Source of the DNA: Vreelandella titanicae BH1
Lineage (GTDB): Bacteria > Pseudomonadota > Gammaproteobacteria > Pseudomonadales > Halomonadaceae
NCBI RefSeq assembly: GCF_000336575.1
Contig: NZ_AOPO01000006.1
Coordinates: 124,001-188,000, forward strand
Direction: 5' to 3'
DNA length: 64,000 bases
This document shows positions 17,110-25,638 of this stretch, piece by piece. The translations under genes were made by a program, and so were the position numbers. Each line of letters begins with the position of its first letter. The first letter of the stretch is position 1. The notes under the pieces were generated by a model. It was not told the DNA's origin. It ran no database searches and saw nothing but the letters and a program-made list of their open reading frames with translations.

Positions 17110-17964
17110 TCAGCTACCGAAGTTTTCAGGCAGGTCGGCACTGAACCAACGCTGAGACAGCTCATTCAGGGTGCCATCTTCCAGGCCCTGAGCGATCAGG
17201 CGGTTAACTTCTTCCATTAGCGCAGGTTCGTTTTTATTCATGCCCACATAGCAGGGTGAATCTTTGAGCTGATAAATCATTGAGGGTGCTCGATCGCTGT
17301 TTCGCTCGGCGATTTCGGCGGCGACTACGTTACCGGTGGCGACGTAGTCGACTTGGCCGGAAAGAAACGCAGAAATGGTGGTGGCGTTATCTTCAAAGCG
17401 CTGCACTGTGGTTGAATCCGGGGCAATATTTGAAAGCTCCATATCTTCCACGGCGCCGCGGGTTACCCCGATGGTTTTATCGGCCAGGCCTTCTGGGCCT
17501 TCCACGCTTTCATCTTCATCAGCGCTGAACACGCCTAGAAAGAACGGCGCGTAGGCATCGGAAAAATCAATCGCCGCTTCGCGCTCCGGGTTCTTACCCA
17601 GGCTAGAGATTACCAAGTCCGCCTGGCCAGTCTGTAAGTAGGGAATACGGTTAGCGCTAGTCACGGTAATCAGTTCTAGCTGAACGCCCATTTCGTCAGC
17701 GAGGTATTGGGCCATATCAATATCGTAGCCGCGCGGCTGTAGGTCGGTACCTACTGAACCAAACGGTGGGAAATCTTGCGGGACAGCGACCCGGATAGTG
17801 CCGCGTGATTCGATATCTTCTAGTGCATCCGCCTGAACGTTTGGGCTAGTGGTAATAGCACCGAGGGCCACAGCGGCACTCAGCCCTGTGGCTAAAACCC
17901 CGGACTGTAGGCGTTTGAACTGGCTAAAGAAAGAGTGATTAAAGCGGTGCGATAGCGATTTCAT
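17110..17964 (-). CDS. Periplasmic amino-acid-binding protein of ABC transporter
   Basis: 284 aa. Long N-terminal signal peptide (to about residue 46, ...TSPNVQADA). SBP_bac_3 domain: GTIRVAVPQDFPPFG, YDIDMAQYLADEMGV, PYLQTGQADLVISSLGKNPE with the conserved ligand-binding stretch, and RAPSMIYQLKDSPCYVGMNK. The family binds polar amino acids; the specific ligand is unknown. First gene of the four-gene operon, with the shared operator 18079-18094 about 115 bases upstream. Confidence 0.92.
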   Translation of the reverse strand: MKSLSHRFNHSFFSQFKRLQSGVLATGLSAAVALGAITTSPNVQADALEDIESRGTIRVAVPQDFPPFGSVGTDLQPRGYDIDMAQYLADEMGVQLELITVTSANRIPYLQTGQADLVISSLGKNPEREAAIDFSDAYAPFFLGVFSADEDESVEGPEGLADKTIGVTRGAVEDMELSNIAPDSTTVQRFEDNATTISAFLSGQVDYVATGNVVAAEIAERNSDRAPSMIYQLKDSPCYVGMNKNEPALMEEVNRLIAQGLEDGTLNELSQRWFSADLPENFGS

Positions 17965-18286
17965 GGTGTTCTCCTAACAAGGGCAGCCTGGCAAGGGCAT
18001 GTTGGTCAGTGAATAGCCGTAATGGAATTAGCAAGGGATGCAGAGCGAGTGAAAGCTTTGTTGCATAAAATCTTACAAAGAAACTTTCGTTTCACTTGAC
18101 CACCTAATAGCAACAGAGATACCAGAAGTGGCTAACGTTTTTTAGAACAGCAACTTAGCGGGCACGCGAAGCCACAACGCAGCGACTGCCGCATTAAGAA
18201 GAGGATTTAAAAGGAGGGAAGTGCAATGTATTGGTGCAGTTTTCATCCATCAATAGGACGAGATGCACCATGAAAGGAAGCCCAGC
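17965..18286. other. Intergenic region upstream of the ABC operon
   Basis: 322 bases between the ABC operon start and the end of the RpiR gene. It holds the operator at 18079-18094 and presumably the operon promoter. No terminator with a clear U-tract was found for the RpiR gene, so read-through into the operon is possible. Confidence 0.5.
18079..18094. promoter_or_regulatory. Shared operator AGAAACTTTCGTTTCA upstream of the ABC operon
   Basis: Identical over 16 bases to 13479-13494. The inverted repeat GAAAC/GTTTC is centred about 120 bases before the binding-protein start. Both copies lie within 6 kb of an RpiR-type regulator gene (18287-19162). Confidence 0.65.
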
Positions 18287-19162
18287 CTACTGGGAGCTCC
18301 AATCCACGCTCATGGTAGGCGCTTCCAGCTCACTAAGATCAGCGTAAACATCGCTGATCGCGCTGATTCGCTCTCGACCTTCTGCAAGGCGACGGTGCAG
18401 CACGCCGTTGGCAATCAGGCAGATCAGGCTATTGGCGGCAGCGTAGCTATCGAAGGCGGAGAGGCTTTCCAGCGGCGTTTCAAAAAACCACGTTACTTGT
18501 GAGGCGAAATTGACCGCGGTGGGGTCAGCCAGTAAGGCTACCTTGGCAGGTGAGCTCTCAAGTGCGTCAATTAGCGAAGCAAATGCCGCTGGGCGGCGGC
18601 GAAAACCAAACAGCACCACCACGTCCTGGTCGGTGAGATCGACGATCTCTTCCGCTAACGACTGGTTTGGGTGAGGAACCACTCGCACCTGGGTGCGCGC
18701 CTGAATCAGCTGCTGACGAAAATGCAGCGCTAGCGGGTAGCTGTTACGAAAACCGATCACGACCACATGACGCGCGCTATCCAGCCGCTCTACCAGTGCA
18801 GCAAATTGATCCGCCGCAATGCCGTTTAAGCAGCGCTGCAGATTATCCTGCTCCCGCTGCAGATGGCGCTGGAACGGCGCCCCGGCCTCTTCCTGCATGG
18901 CGTTGGGGTCGATCACCAAAGGCACGCCCAGGTTCCGTAGCTGGCGGGCGTGGTCTTTAACGGTGCGGTAGCTTTCAAACCCCAGCCGCTTGAATAGGCG
19001 GCTAACTGTCGATTTGGATACCCCGGTCAAACGCGCCAAATCAGCGGCGCTATACACCGCAAGATCATCAAAGTGATCGAGGATAAAGCTCGCCACCCGC
19101 TGCTCCTGGGCAGTTAGCGTGTCAAACTGGGCGGTAATTCGCTGTCCGATATGCGGCGTCAT
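18287..19162 (-). CDS. RpiR-family transcriptional regulator (HTH_6 + SIS)
   Basis: 291 aa. N-terminal HTH: LTAQEQRVASFILDHFDDLA, then YSAADLARLTGVSKSTVSRLFKRLGFESY (about 36-64), the RpiR DNA-binding signature. Residues 120-260 form a SIS sugar-isomerase-like sensor domain (HVVVIGFRNSYPLALHFRQQL, DVVVLFGFRRRP). RpiR proteins usually bind phosphosugars, but branches near amino-acid transporters exist. Likely controls the YfcC carrier and the ABC operon via the identical operators; this is inferred from position and motif. Confidence 0.9.
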   Translation of the reverse strand: MTPHIGQRITAQFDTLTAQEQRVASFILDHFDDLAVYSAADLARLTGVSKSTVSRLFKRLGFESYRTVKDHARQLRNLGVPLVIDPNAMQEEAGAPFQRHLQREQDNLQRCLNGIAADQFAALVERLDSARHVVVIGFRNSYPLALHFRQQLIQARTQVRVVPHPNQSLAEEIVDLTDQDVVVLFGFRRRPAAFASLIDALESSPAKVALLADPTAVNFASQVTWFFETPLESLSAFDSYAAANSLICLIANGVLHRRLAEGRERISAISDVYADLSELEAPTMSVDWSSQ

Positions 19163-19184
19163 AGCATCCTATTAAACTGCTTAA

Positions 19185-20120
19185 TTAACGAGTTGCAGGG
19201 TGGTGCTCTGCCCAGTGACGGGCAATATCAACCCGCCGGGCCACCCACACACGGTCGTGAGTTTCGATGTAATCCAAAAAGCGCTGCAGGGCGCGAAAGC
19301 GCCCAGGGCGACCCAATAAACGGCAATGCATGCCCACCGAGAGCATTTTGGGCGCCTCCTCCCCTTCTGCGTAAAGTACATCAAAGGCATCGCGCAGGTA
19401 GGTAAAGAAGTGATCCGCCGTATTGAAACCTTGCGGCGCGGCAAAACGCATATCGTTGCTGTCCAGCGTGTAGGGCACAATCAGATGGTTGTGGTCACCG
19501 CCCTGACTATCGGTCACCTGCGTCCAGAAAGGCAAGTCGTCGCCGTAGTAGTCGCTATCGTAAAGGAAACCGCCTTCGTCTAGCACTAAGCGCCGGGTAT
19601 TGGGACTATCGCGACCGGTGTACCAGCCTTGGGGTTTTTCGCCATAGAGGCGTTGAAAAATCTCCATGGCCTGCTGTAGATGCTCGCGCTCAACGTGCTC
19701 GGGCACTTCCTGATAGTGAATCCAGCGATAGCCATGGCAAGCAATCTCGTGGCCCAGCTCTTTAAATGCCAGGGCGACATCCGGGTTGCGCTCCAGCGCC
19801 ATGGCAACGCCAAACACCGTGAGCGGCAAATCGCGTTTTTCAAACTCGCGCAGAATGCGCCATACCCCGGCGCGGGAGCCGTACTCGTAGATCGACTCCA
19901 TGCTCAAGTGGCGATCCGGATAAGCCGGTGCGCCGATAATTTCCGATAGGAACTGCTCGGAGCCTGAGTCGCCGTGCAACACGCAGTTTTCGCCGCCCTC
20001 CTCGTAGTTGAGCACAAACTGAACGGCAATTTTGGCCTTGTTTGGCCAGTTGGCGTGGGGCGGGTTGCGTCCATAACCGATCAAATCGCGGGGATAGTGG
20101 CCCTTAGGTGACGACGACAT
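19185..20120 (-). CDS. puuE: Allantoinase, polysaccharide-deacetylase type
   Basis: 311 aa. The near-complete PuuE signature is present: YPRDLIGYGRNPPHANWP at the N-terminus, QFVLNYEEGGE, MESIYEYGSRAGVWRILREF and GHEIACHGYRWIHYQ with the NodB-like metal-site residues. It is the metal-independent allantoinase unrelated to AllB, hydrolysing (S)-allantoin to allantoate. AAGGAG precedes the ATG. Divergent from the racemase gene, with two purine operators in the 310-base gap. The product allantoate would need an AllC-type enzyme, which is not in this window. Confidence 0.94.
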   Translation of the reverse strand: MSSSPKGHYPRDLIGYGRNPPHANWPNKAKIAVQFVLNYEEGGENCVLHGDSGSEQFLSEIIGAPAYPDRHLSMESIYEYGSRAGVWRILREFEKRDLPLTVFGVAMALERNPDVALAFKELGHEIACHGYRWIHYQEVPEHVEREHLQQAMEIFQRLYGEKPQGWYTGRDSPNTRRLVLDEGGFLYDSDYYGDDLPFWTQVTDSQGGDHNHLIVPYTLDSNDMRFAAPQGFNTADHFFTYLRDAFDVLYAEGEEAPKMLSVGMHCRLLGRPGRFRALQRFLDYIETHDRVWVARRVDIARHWAEHHPATR

Positions 20121-20191
20121 AGCTAGCTCCTTGATTCATACAAACCCGGGCAGATCATTGGCAAATAGCCGCCCAGCAATACAGAAAATTA

Positions 20192-20203
20192 TTTGTATAC
20201 AAA
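20192..20203. promoter_or_regulatory. Purine-regulon operator TTTGTATACAAA (puuE side)
   Basis: Perfect 12-bp palindrome with the TTGTATACAA core, 72 bases upstream of puuE. Same core as at 13397-13406. Confidence 0.72.
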
Positions 20204-20385
20204 ATAGCGACATTCATAACCAACCGCAACGCGGTCGACCGCTAATCCCCTGACGCTAATAGCGTTTCTTAGTTTAAAAGGCGTTAAGCCATTGAATCCT
20301 GAACAAATGGTCAAGTTTTATCAGCTGCTTTTTTATTGCCGATTGCTCATTAGTCCCTTGCGCCACGTAGAAAACCGCCCTACTT

Positions 20386-20395
20386 TTGTATACAA
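20386..20395. promoter_or_regulatory. Purine-regulon operator TTGTATACAA (racemase side)
   Basis: Perfect 10-bp core, 36 bases upstream of the GTG start at 20431. A site this close to the start would block initiation if the bound regulator is a repressor. Confidence 0.72.
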
Positions 20396-20430
20396 GAAAT
20401 GCCATATTGTTTACACACGGAATAGCTATC

Positions 20431-21186
20431 GTGCATATACGCATTATTAACCCCAACACAACGTCCTCCATGACCGCTGCTATTCATCAGGCAGCGCAGC
20501 AGCAGGCGGGCACTGGCACCACGGTGAGCGCTTCACAGCCGGACGCTGGCCCGGTTTCTATCGAGAGCCATTTCGACGAAGTGATCAGTGCGGTAGGAGT
20601 GGCCGAAGAAGTTCTAAAAGGCGAATGCGAAGGCGGCATCGATGCCTATGTGGTGGCCTGTTTTGGTGACCCAGGCCTGCTCGCAGCGCGGGAGCTAACC
20701 CGTGCGCCGGTAATCGGCATCGCCGAAGCAGCGTTTCATCTCGCCACACTGGTGAGTACACGCTTTTCAATTGTCACCACCCTGGGCCGCACCGGCATTA
20801 TCGCCGAGCACCTGCTTCAGCAGTACGGCTTTAGCCACCACTGCCGTCGTATACGTGCCGCTGAAATTCCGGTGTTGGATCTTGAGCACCATCCTGAAGT
20901 GGCGTTTACCCGCATCGTCGAAGAGTGCTGCCGCGCCAGGGATGAGGACGGTATCGGCGCCATCGTTTTAGGCTGTGGCGGCATGGCGAATTTGACCCAG
21001 GAGATCAGCCGCGAAGTGGGCCTGCCGGTAGTAGAAGGTGTTACCGCCGCGCTGAAACTGGCGGAATCGCTGGTCAGTTTAGGGCTGCATACCAGCAAAC
21101 ACGGCGATCTTGCCTACCCACGGCCAAAGATCTTTACCGGTAAGTTTTCTGAGCTTTCTGATCTTGCGCTACCGCTTAAGTCATAA
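20431..21186 (+). CDS. hpxA: Asp/Glu/hydantoin racemase family, probable allantoin racemase
   Basis: 251 aa from GTG 20431 (VHIRIINPNTTSSM, the canonical start of the family); the frame further upstream runs into the operator. Two active-site cysteines are visible: VVACFGDPGL (about 78) and VLGCGGMANL (about 183). HpxA of Klebsiella interconverts (R)- and (S)-allantoin. Next to puuE and transporters, this role is likely here; a general hydantoin racemase remains possible. Confidence 0.85.
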   Translation: MHIRIINPNTTSSMTAAIHQAAQQQAGTGTTVSASQPDAGPVSIESHFDEVISAVGVAEEVLKGECEGGIDAYVVACFGDPGLLAARELTRAPVIGIAEAAFHLATLVSTRFSIVTTLGRTGIIAEHLLQQYGFSHHCRRIRAAEIPVLDLEHHPEVAFTRIVEECCRARDEDGIGAIVLGCGGMANLTQEISREVGLPVVEGVTAALKLAESLVSLGLHTSKHGDLAYPRPKIFTGKFSELSDLALPLKS

Positions 21187-21340
21187 CAGTTCCAAAAAAT
21201 AATAGTGACTCAACAACATCTAATAACAATAGCTTAAATAGAGTTTTAAAAAGTACGTCCATTAGCACGCCACGCCGCAAGCGTTTCCCGATACCTAATC
21301 GGGGATTAATAAAAACCGACAATCTTGCGAGGACGACAAC

Positions 21341-22699
21341 ATGAGCGCTTCAACCTCGGCTCTTGCGTCAGAAGAACGATCCGATGCTGGATCAAAAGCA
21401 CTCGGGGCAGAAAGCCTGGCCCCACAACACACCCGGATAATGGGGCGCGGCTCCTATTTTCTGGCGTGGTTCGGCGGCTGCGTTTCCATTGGCACCTTTG
21501 CCATGGGCTCAAGCGTAGTCGGCACCCTGAACCTGTTACAAGCCACCCTGGCGATTGCCATCGGCTGCTTTGTGATCGGTATTGCCCTGGCCATTAACGG
21601 GGCCGCGGGCTACAAGTACGGCATTCCGTTTATGGTGCAGGCGCGCAGCGCGTTCGGCTTTACCGGCACGCGCTTACCGGGCTTGGTACGCGCAGTGCCA
21701 GCGGTAGTGTGGTACGGCTTTCAAAGCTGGATTGGCGCCGGGGCACTCAATATGGTGTCGGCTACCCTGTTCGGCTTCGACAACCTTATCTTCTACTTCA
21801 TTACCTTCCAGTTTCTGCAAATTGGTCTTTCGGTAATGGGGTTCCAGGGCATCAAGTGGTTAGAGAATATCGGCAGCGCCTTTATCCTCGCCTCGCTGGT
21901 GTATATGTTCTACGCCACGGTGCAGCGCTATGGCGATGAGCTTTCCGCCAGCCTGCTGACCATGGAAGGCTCCTGGGGCATGCCGTTCTGGGGCGCGACC
22001 ATGCTCTTCCTGGGCATCTACAGCACCATGATGCTCAACGTCAGCGACTACTCCCGCGAGCACAAAAAGGGCACGGCTCAAAGCCTGCTGACCACTATCT
22101 ACGCCATGTCGATTCTACCCTGCACGCTGTTTATGGGCTTGATCGGCTATATGGTCTCCCAGGCCACCGGCACCGCCGACCCTATCCAGGTGTTTGCCAA
22201 CGCCGTCGACAACACCCCGCTGCTGATGACTACCCTTCTGTTCATCGCCTTCGCCCAGGTCACCACCAACGTCCTCAACAACGTGGTACCGCCAACCTAT
22301 GTATTGATGGACATCTTCAAGATCAAGTTCTCGGTCGCCACGGTGATCGTTGGCTTGCTGGCCTTCGCCACCTTCCCCTGGAAACTGGTTCAGCCGGGTT
22401 CTGCGGCAGGCCTCCAGCTGTTTGTGCAGACTTATTCCGCCTTTTTGGGCCCTATCTTCGCCATTCTGGTGGTCGATTATTATGTGATTCGCCGCCGCAC
22501 GCTGGATATCAATAAGCTGTATGACGCCACCGGCCCCTACCAAGGCGTGAACTTAGCCGCTTTCATCGCCACGGCGGTGGGCATTGCGGCGGCGCTCTCT
22601 TTCTCGGCGATCTCGTGGTACGCCAGCCTGATACCCGCAGGTGTTACCTACTACCTGCTTATGAAGTACTGGGCTCCCTGCCAGCGCTTTAGCCAGTAA
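21341..22699 (+). CDS. NCS1-family nucleobase/allantoin transporter (first copy)
   Basis: 452 aa, about 12 membrane segments. NCS1 (PF02133) landmarks: FGGCVSIGTFAMGSSVVG, KYGIPFMVQARSAFGFTG, VPAVVWYGFQSWIGAG, NVVPPTYVLMDIF. GAGGA precedes the ATG. Located 154 bases after the racemase gene and 29 bases before a second NCS1 gene, so probably one transcript. The likely substrate is a purine, hydantoin or allantoin. A small hairpin (CCCGAT/ATCGGG, 21287-21303) lies in the gap before the gene. Confidence 0.88.
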   Translation: MSASTSALASEERSDAGSKALGAESLAPQHTRIMGRGSYFLAWFGGCVSIGTFAMGSSVVGTLNLLQATLAIAIGCFVIGIALAINGAAGYKYGIPFMVQARSAFGFTGTRLPGLVRAVPAVVWYGFQSWIGAGALNMVSATLFGFDNLIFYFITFQFLQIGLSVMGFQGIKWLENIGSAFILASLVYMFYATVQRYGDELSASLLTMEGSWGMPFWGATMLFLGIYSTMMLNVSDYSREHKKGTAQSLLTTIYAMSILPCTLFMGLIGYMVSQATGTADPIQVFANAVDNTPLLMTTLLFIAFAQVTTNVLNNVVPPTYVLMDIFKIKFSVATVIVGLLAFATFPWKLVQPGSAAGLQLFVQTYSAFLGPIFAILVVDYYVIRRRTLDINKLYDATGPYQGVNLAAFIATAVGIAAALSFSAISWYASLIPAGVTYYLLMKYWAPCQRFSQ

Positions 22700-22728
22700 C
22701 TCCATTTGCCAACCGAAGAGCTAATAAG

Positions 22729-24207
22729 ATGAAAGAGAGCAACGACGTTAGTGACCTGGATATTAAGCACATTGATCCCACGCTGTATAACGAGGATCTC
22801 GCGCCGCTTAAACCTCAGGATCGTAACTGGGGTGCGTTTGAGATATTTAATGTCTGGTCTAACGATATCCAGAGCCTGTTTGGTTACACCCTGGCGGCCT
22901 CGCTGTTTTTAACCTACGGCCTGAACGGCTGGGCGGTGATGGCGGCGATTATTCTGGCGGGCGTGATCGTGATGTTTTTGGTCAACCTCACCGGTAAGCC
23001 CAGCGTTAAATACGGCATCCCTTTCCCAGTGATGGTGCGCGCCAGCATGGGCATACGTGGCGCGAACCTACCCGCGATGCTGCGTGCCATCGTGGGAATT
23101 TTTTGGTACGGCGTGCAGACCTACTTCGCCTCCACCGCCGTCACCCTTCTAATTACGGCGTTTTTTGGCACAGGCAATGGCAGCACCTTCCTCGGGCTTT
23201 CCGGCGTGGCATGGGTGTCGTTTGTGATTGTGTGGTTGTTTCAGATCGCCATTTTCTGGCAGGGCATCGAGCGCATTAAACACTTCCTCAACTGGGCGGG
23301 CCCGTTAGTATACGTGGTGATGTTGGTGCTGATGATCATTGTCTGGTATCAGGCGGGAAGTGAGCTAATCCCCGCTATTGGCACTATTTTTAGCGGCGAT
23401 GGCGAAACCAGTGGCAGCTCAATCGCCGCCTTTATGGCAATTGTGGGCACCATGGTGGCGTATTTCGCAGCAGTGGTAATCAACTTCGGTGACTTCACCC
23501 GCTTTGTGAAAACCGAGCGCCAGATGAAGCTGGGCAACCTGCTGGGCTTGCCGCTTAACGTGGCATTCTTCTCGTTTATCGCGCTGATTATTACCGCTGG
23601 TACCCTGGTGCTATTTGGCGAGGCGCTGACTAATCCCGCTGATATCGTTGAGCGGGTGGATTCACTGCCGCTGACGATTATCGCTGCGCTGACCTTCTTT
23701 GCCGCCACGGTAGGCATCAACCTGGTCGCCAACTTCATTCCTCCCGCCTACGACCTTGCCAATCTGTTTCCCAGCAAAATCAGCTTTAAGATGGGTGGAC
23801 TGATCACCGCGGTAATTGCGTTCTTTGTCGGCGCGCTATGGCTCTCGGTCATCAGCCAGATTGGCGTTCCTGGCTTTGTGAATGCGCTAGGGGCCGTTGT
23901 CGCGCCCTTCTACGGCATTATCGTGGTCGACTACTACCTGATTAAGCGTCAGCACTTAAACATGCAGGAGCTATTCTCGTCAGCGCCCGACAGCGCCTAC
24001 TACTACGTAAACGGCTGGAACACCCGCGCCCTTATCGCCTTCGGCGCCGCAGCGCTGTTCTCGCTCTCCACTGTATTAGTACCCGCGCTCTCCAGCCTAG
24101 GTGGCTACGGCTGGCTGATCGGTGCAGGCCTGGGTGGGCTGTTCTACTACGGGTTGATGCGTCAGTTTAAGACAGCCCCCACGTATGCTGAGCAGAAGGC
24201 AAGTTAA
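22729..24207 (+). CDS. NCS1-family nucleobase/allantoin transporter (second copy)
   Basis: 492 aa, about 12 membrane segments. Different NCS1 branch from the preceding gene: NEDLAPLKPQDRNWGAFEIF at the start resembles PucI/uracil/allantoin permeases; KYGIPFPVMVRASMGIRG and AIVGIFWYGVQTYFAS are the substrate-site motifs. Two NCS1 proteins in tandem suggest different ureide or nucleobase substrates. Followed by a clear intrinsic terminator at 24246-24285, which ends the racemase-NCS1-NCS1 unit. Confidence 0.88.
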   Translation: MKESNDVSDLDIKHIDPTLYNEDLAPLKPQDRNWGAFEIFNVWSNDIQSLFGYTLAASLFLTYGLNGWAVMAAIILAGVIVMFLVNLTGKPSVKYGIPFPVMVRASMGIRGANLPAMLRAIVGIFWYGVQTYFASTAVTLLITAFFGTGNGSTFLGLSGVAWVSFVIVWLFQIAIFWQGIERIKHFLNWAGPLVYVVMLVLMIIVWYQAGSELIPAIGTIFSGDGETSGSSIAAFMAIVGTMVAYFAAVVINFGDFTRFVKTERQMKLGNLLGLPLNVAFFSFIALIITAGTLVLFGEALTNPADIVERVDSLPLTIIAALTFFAATVGINLVANFIPPAYDLANLFPSKISFKMGGLITAVIAFFVGALWLSVISQIGVPGFVNALGAVVAPFYGIIVVDYYLIKRQHLNMQELFSSAPDSAYYYVNGWNTRALIAFGAAALFSLSTVLVPALSSLGGYGWLIGAGLGGLFYYGLMRQFKTAPTYAEQKAS

Positions 24208-24245
24208 GATGGTTTAGCCGTAGTTGACGGCTTAGCGACTCGAAC

Positions 24246-24285
24246 AAGCGCTATCGGCACAGAGCCGATGGCGCTTTTGTTTTTT
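24246..24285 (+). terminator. Intrinsic terminator after the NCS1 genes
   Basis: AAGCGCTATCGGC and GCCGATGGCGCTT pair around ACAGA with one mismatch and are followed by TTTTGTTTTTT. It ends the purine transporter unit and marks the edge of the region before the cassette array. Confidence 0.85.
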
Positions 24286-24630
24286 CACGAAGCTCACTCC
24301 CTTGAACACGAAAAGCGTTTTTCGACCTGCAATTGCGCGTTTTTCTACCACGCTCAGCGGGGTGCATGCTCATTTTTCAGAGAACAACTTCATAAAAACT
24401 TTAAAAAACAATGATTTAAAAAATATCTTTGTATGTTTATGCGCAATTTGTAAAGATGATGAGAAAGGATGATGCGCATGCTCATTTTTCTAGCGAGCCT
24501 CACGAGGAAAAAATGGAATTTTCCCTTTTATATCAGCAAATTAGGGTATTTTAGCAAGGCAGAGCTTCCCAGAAAAACGCGCATGCGCATGAATAAACTG
24601 TTATGAATCACCAGTCACAAGGAGCTTATG
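24286..24630. other. AT-rich leader region of the cassette array with short repeats
   Basis: 345 bases without a gene. It contains GCATGCTCATTTTTC twice (24364-24378, 24476-24490), a related GCGCGTTTTTCT at 24334-24345, and an inverted variant AGAAAAACGCGCATGCGCAT (about 24571-24590) that can pair with the second copy. It ends in GTTATGA at 24600-24606, the same bases that close the first attC (25071-25077). It could be a degenerate attI or attC remnant or the array's promoter region. Confidence 0.5.
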
Positions 24631-24975
24631 ATGAAAGTTTCAGCACTCACTCTGTTAATTCTCCATGTTAATAGCCTTATTGATTCTGGGAAGTACGCCG
24701 ACATATCAATCGATGACATCCATCAGGCTATAGAAGGAAGGCGGGTGTTGCGCTTTCTTAAAGAGCGCGCTGGAGCTGATATAGACCTGAGCATCCACTT
24801 GGAAAGTAACGCGTATGGTGACTTTGAATCGTACTACGAGAGTCAGCTAGAAAGTATATACGGTGGCTACGCGGGTCAAGAGCGTAGGAAATGGGGTATA
24901 GAAAATTCTGGCCTTTGCTTGGTGTTGGCTTGGACGAATGAAATTATTCAACAAGGCCAAGGGCTGGAGTGGTAG
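24631..24975 (+). CDS. Cassette 1: hypothetical protein
   Basis: 114 aa from ATG 24631; an ATG immediately before (24628) is in frame, but AAGGAG at 24619-24624 is better spaced for 24631. No recognised domain. The sequence begins with a hydrophobic helix (KVSALTLLILHVNSLI), then IDDIHQAIEGRRVLRFLKERAG and a Tyr/Glu-rich middle (YYESQLESIYGGYAG). It ends 11 bases before the first attC, a normal cassette layout. Function unknown. Confidence 0.7.
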   Translation: MKVSALTLLILHVNSLIDSGKYADISIDDIHQAIEGRRVLRFLKERAGADIDLSIHLESNAYGDFESYYESQLESIYGGYAGQERRKWGIENSGLCLVLAWTNEIIQQGQGLEW

Positions 24976-24986
24976 AGCGGGAATTC

Positions 24987-25075
24987 ATAACAAACGGCTG
25001 TTGTCGCCCCTTCGGGGCTGGGACGGCCTTTCCGCCGCTGTGCGGCTACAAGCCCGCCCCAAAGCCGGGCGTTAT
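24987..25075 (+). other. attC site 1
   Basis: 89 bases. Outer boxes ATAAC (24987-24991) and GTTAT (25071-25075) pair; after 3-base spacers CGGCT (24995-24999) pairs with AGCCG (25063-25067). The interior holds further self-pairing (GCCCCTTCGGGGC; GCCGCTGTGCGGC). This symmetric R-L...L-R layout is that of integron attC recombination sites. Confidence 0.8.
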
Positions 25076-25091
25076 GACTAAGGAGAGCAGC

Positions 25092-25544
25092 GTGCAAAAA
25101 AAGGAAATTTCGGAGTATATTCTTGACCAATATCGGGGAGTAGTGGCGGTCGATGCTTGGGGTGAGCAGTCCTTCTTCTATAACCCTGACCGGCGGCTTC
25201 CTCGAGGCGTCTATTTTGCAACACTCAAGGACAAGGATGGGGACAATGACAAGGGTTCGAATCTCAGTCGTGAGGGCGTGTTCCGCTTCAATTTCGGCAT
25301 AAGTAAATCGTCCTACGAGGAAGCATTGGGGAAAAGGCCCGCCAGGCCCGCTGCAGGTGGGGTGGTGAATACGGGGCATAATTTCACCGAGTTAAATACG
25401 CTGTTACCGCACCCGGTATACGCATGGATGTCTTGGGTATGTGTTCTCAATCCCGACAAAGCCATGATCCAAGAGTTGGAACCTTTGCTCAATGAGTCCT
25501 ATGATCTTGTGGTCAAAAAGTATGCTAAACGCATCAAGTCATAA
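25092..25544 (+). CDS. Cassette 2: DUF6194 family protein
   Basis: 150 aa from GTG 25092, chosen because AAGGAG sits 6 bases before it; ATG 25074 is in frame but lies in the attC end. The pattern EYILDQYRGVVAVDAWGEQSFFY, PRGVYFATLKDKDGDND, REGVFRFNFGISK, HNFTELNTLLPHPVYAWMSW, VCVLNP matches the DUF6194 family of unknown function, known mostly from isolated genes in diverse bacteria. The stop overlaps attC site 2. Confidence 0.75.
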   Translation: MQKKEISEYILDQYRGVVAVDAWGEQSFFYNPDRRLPRGVYFATLKDKDGDNDKGSNLSREGVFRFNFGISKSSYEEALGKRPARPAAGGVVNTGHNFTELNTLLPHPVYAWMSWVCVLNPDKAMIQELEPLLNESYDLVVKKYAKRIKS

Positions 25545-25621
25545 CCATGCCAGTCACGGCGACGGCTACTGCATTGCGGCTTCGCCTCCATTCCGTAGCC
25601 GCGCGTGCTGAGCGGCGTTAT
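25541..25621 (+). other. attC site 2
   Basis: 81 bases. ATAAC (25541-25545, overlapping the stop codon) pairs with GTTAT (25617-25621). Inner arms GCCAGTCACG and CGTGCTGAGC pair with two single-base bulges, and CGGCTAC pairs with GTAGCCG. Typical short attC geometry. Confidence 0.75.
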
Positions 25622-25638
25622 ACATTTTCGGAGGCTAC

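Larger units (their letters stand above)
20121..20430. other. Divergent promoter region puuE / racemase
   Basis: 310 bases, AT-rich, carrying two TTGTATACAA operators, one near each gene (20192-20203 and 20386-20395). No further gene seen. Confidence 0.6.
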
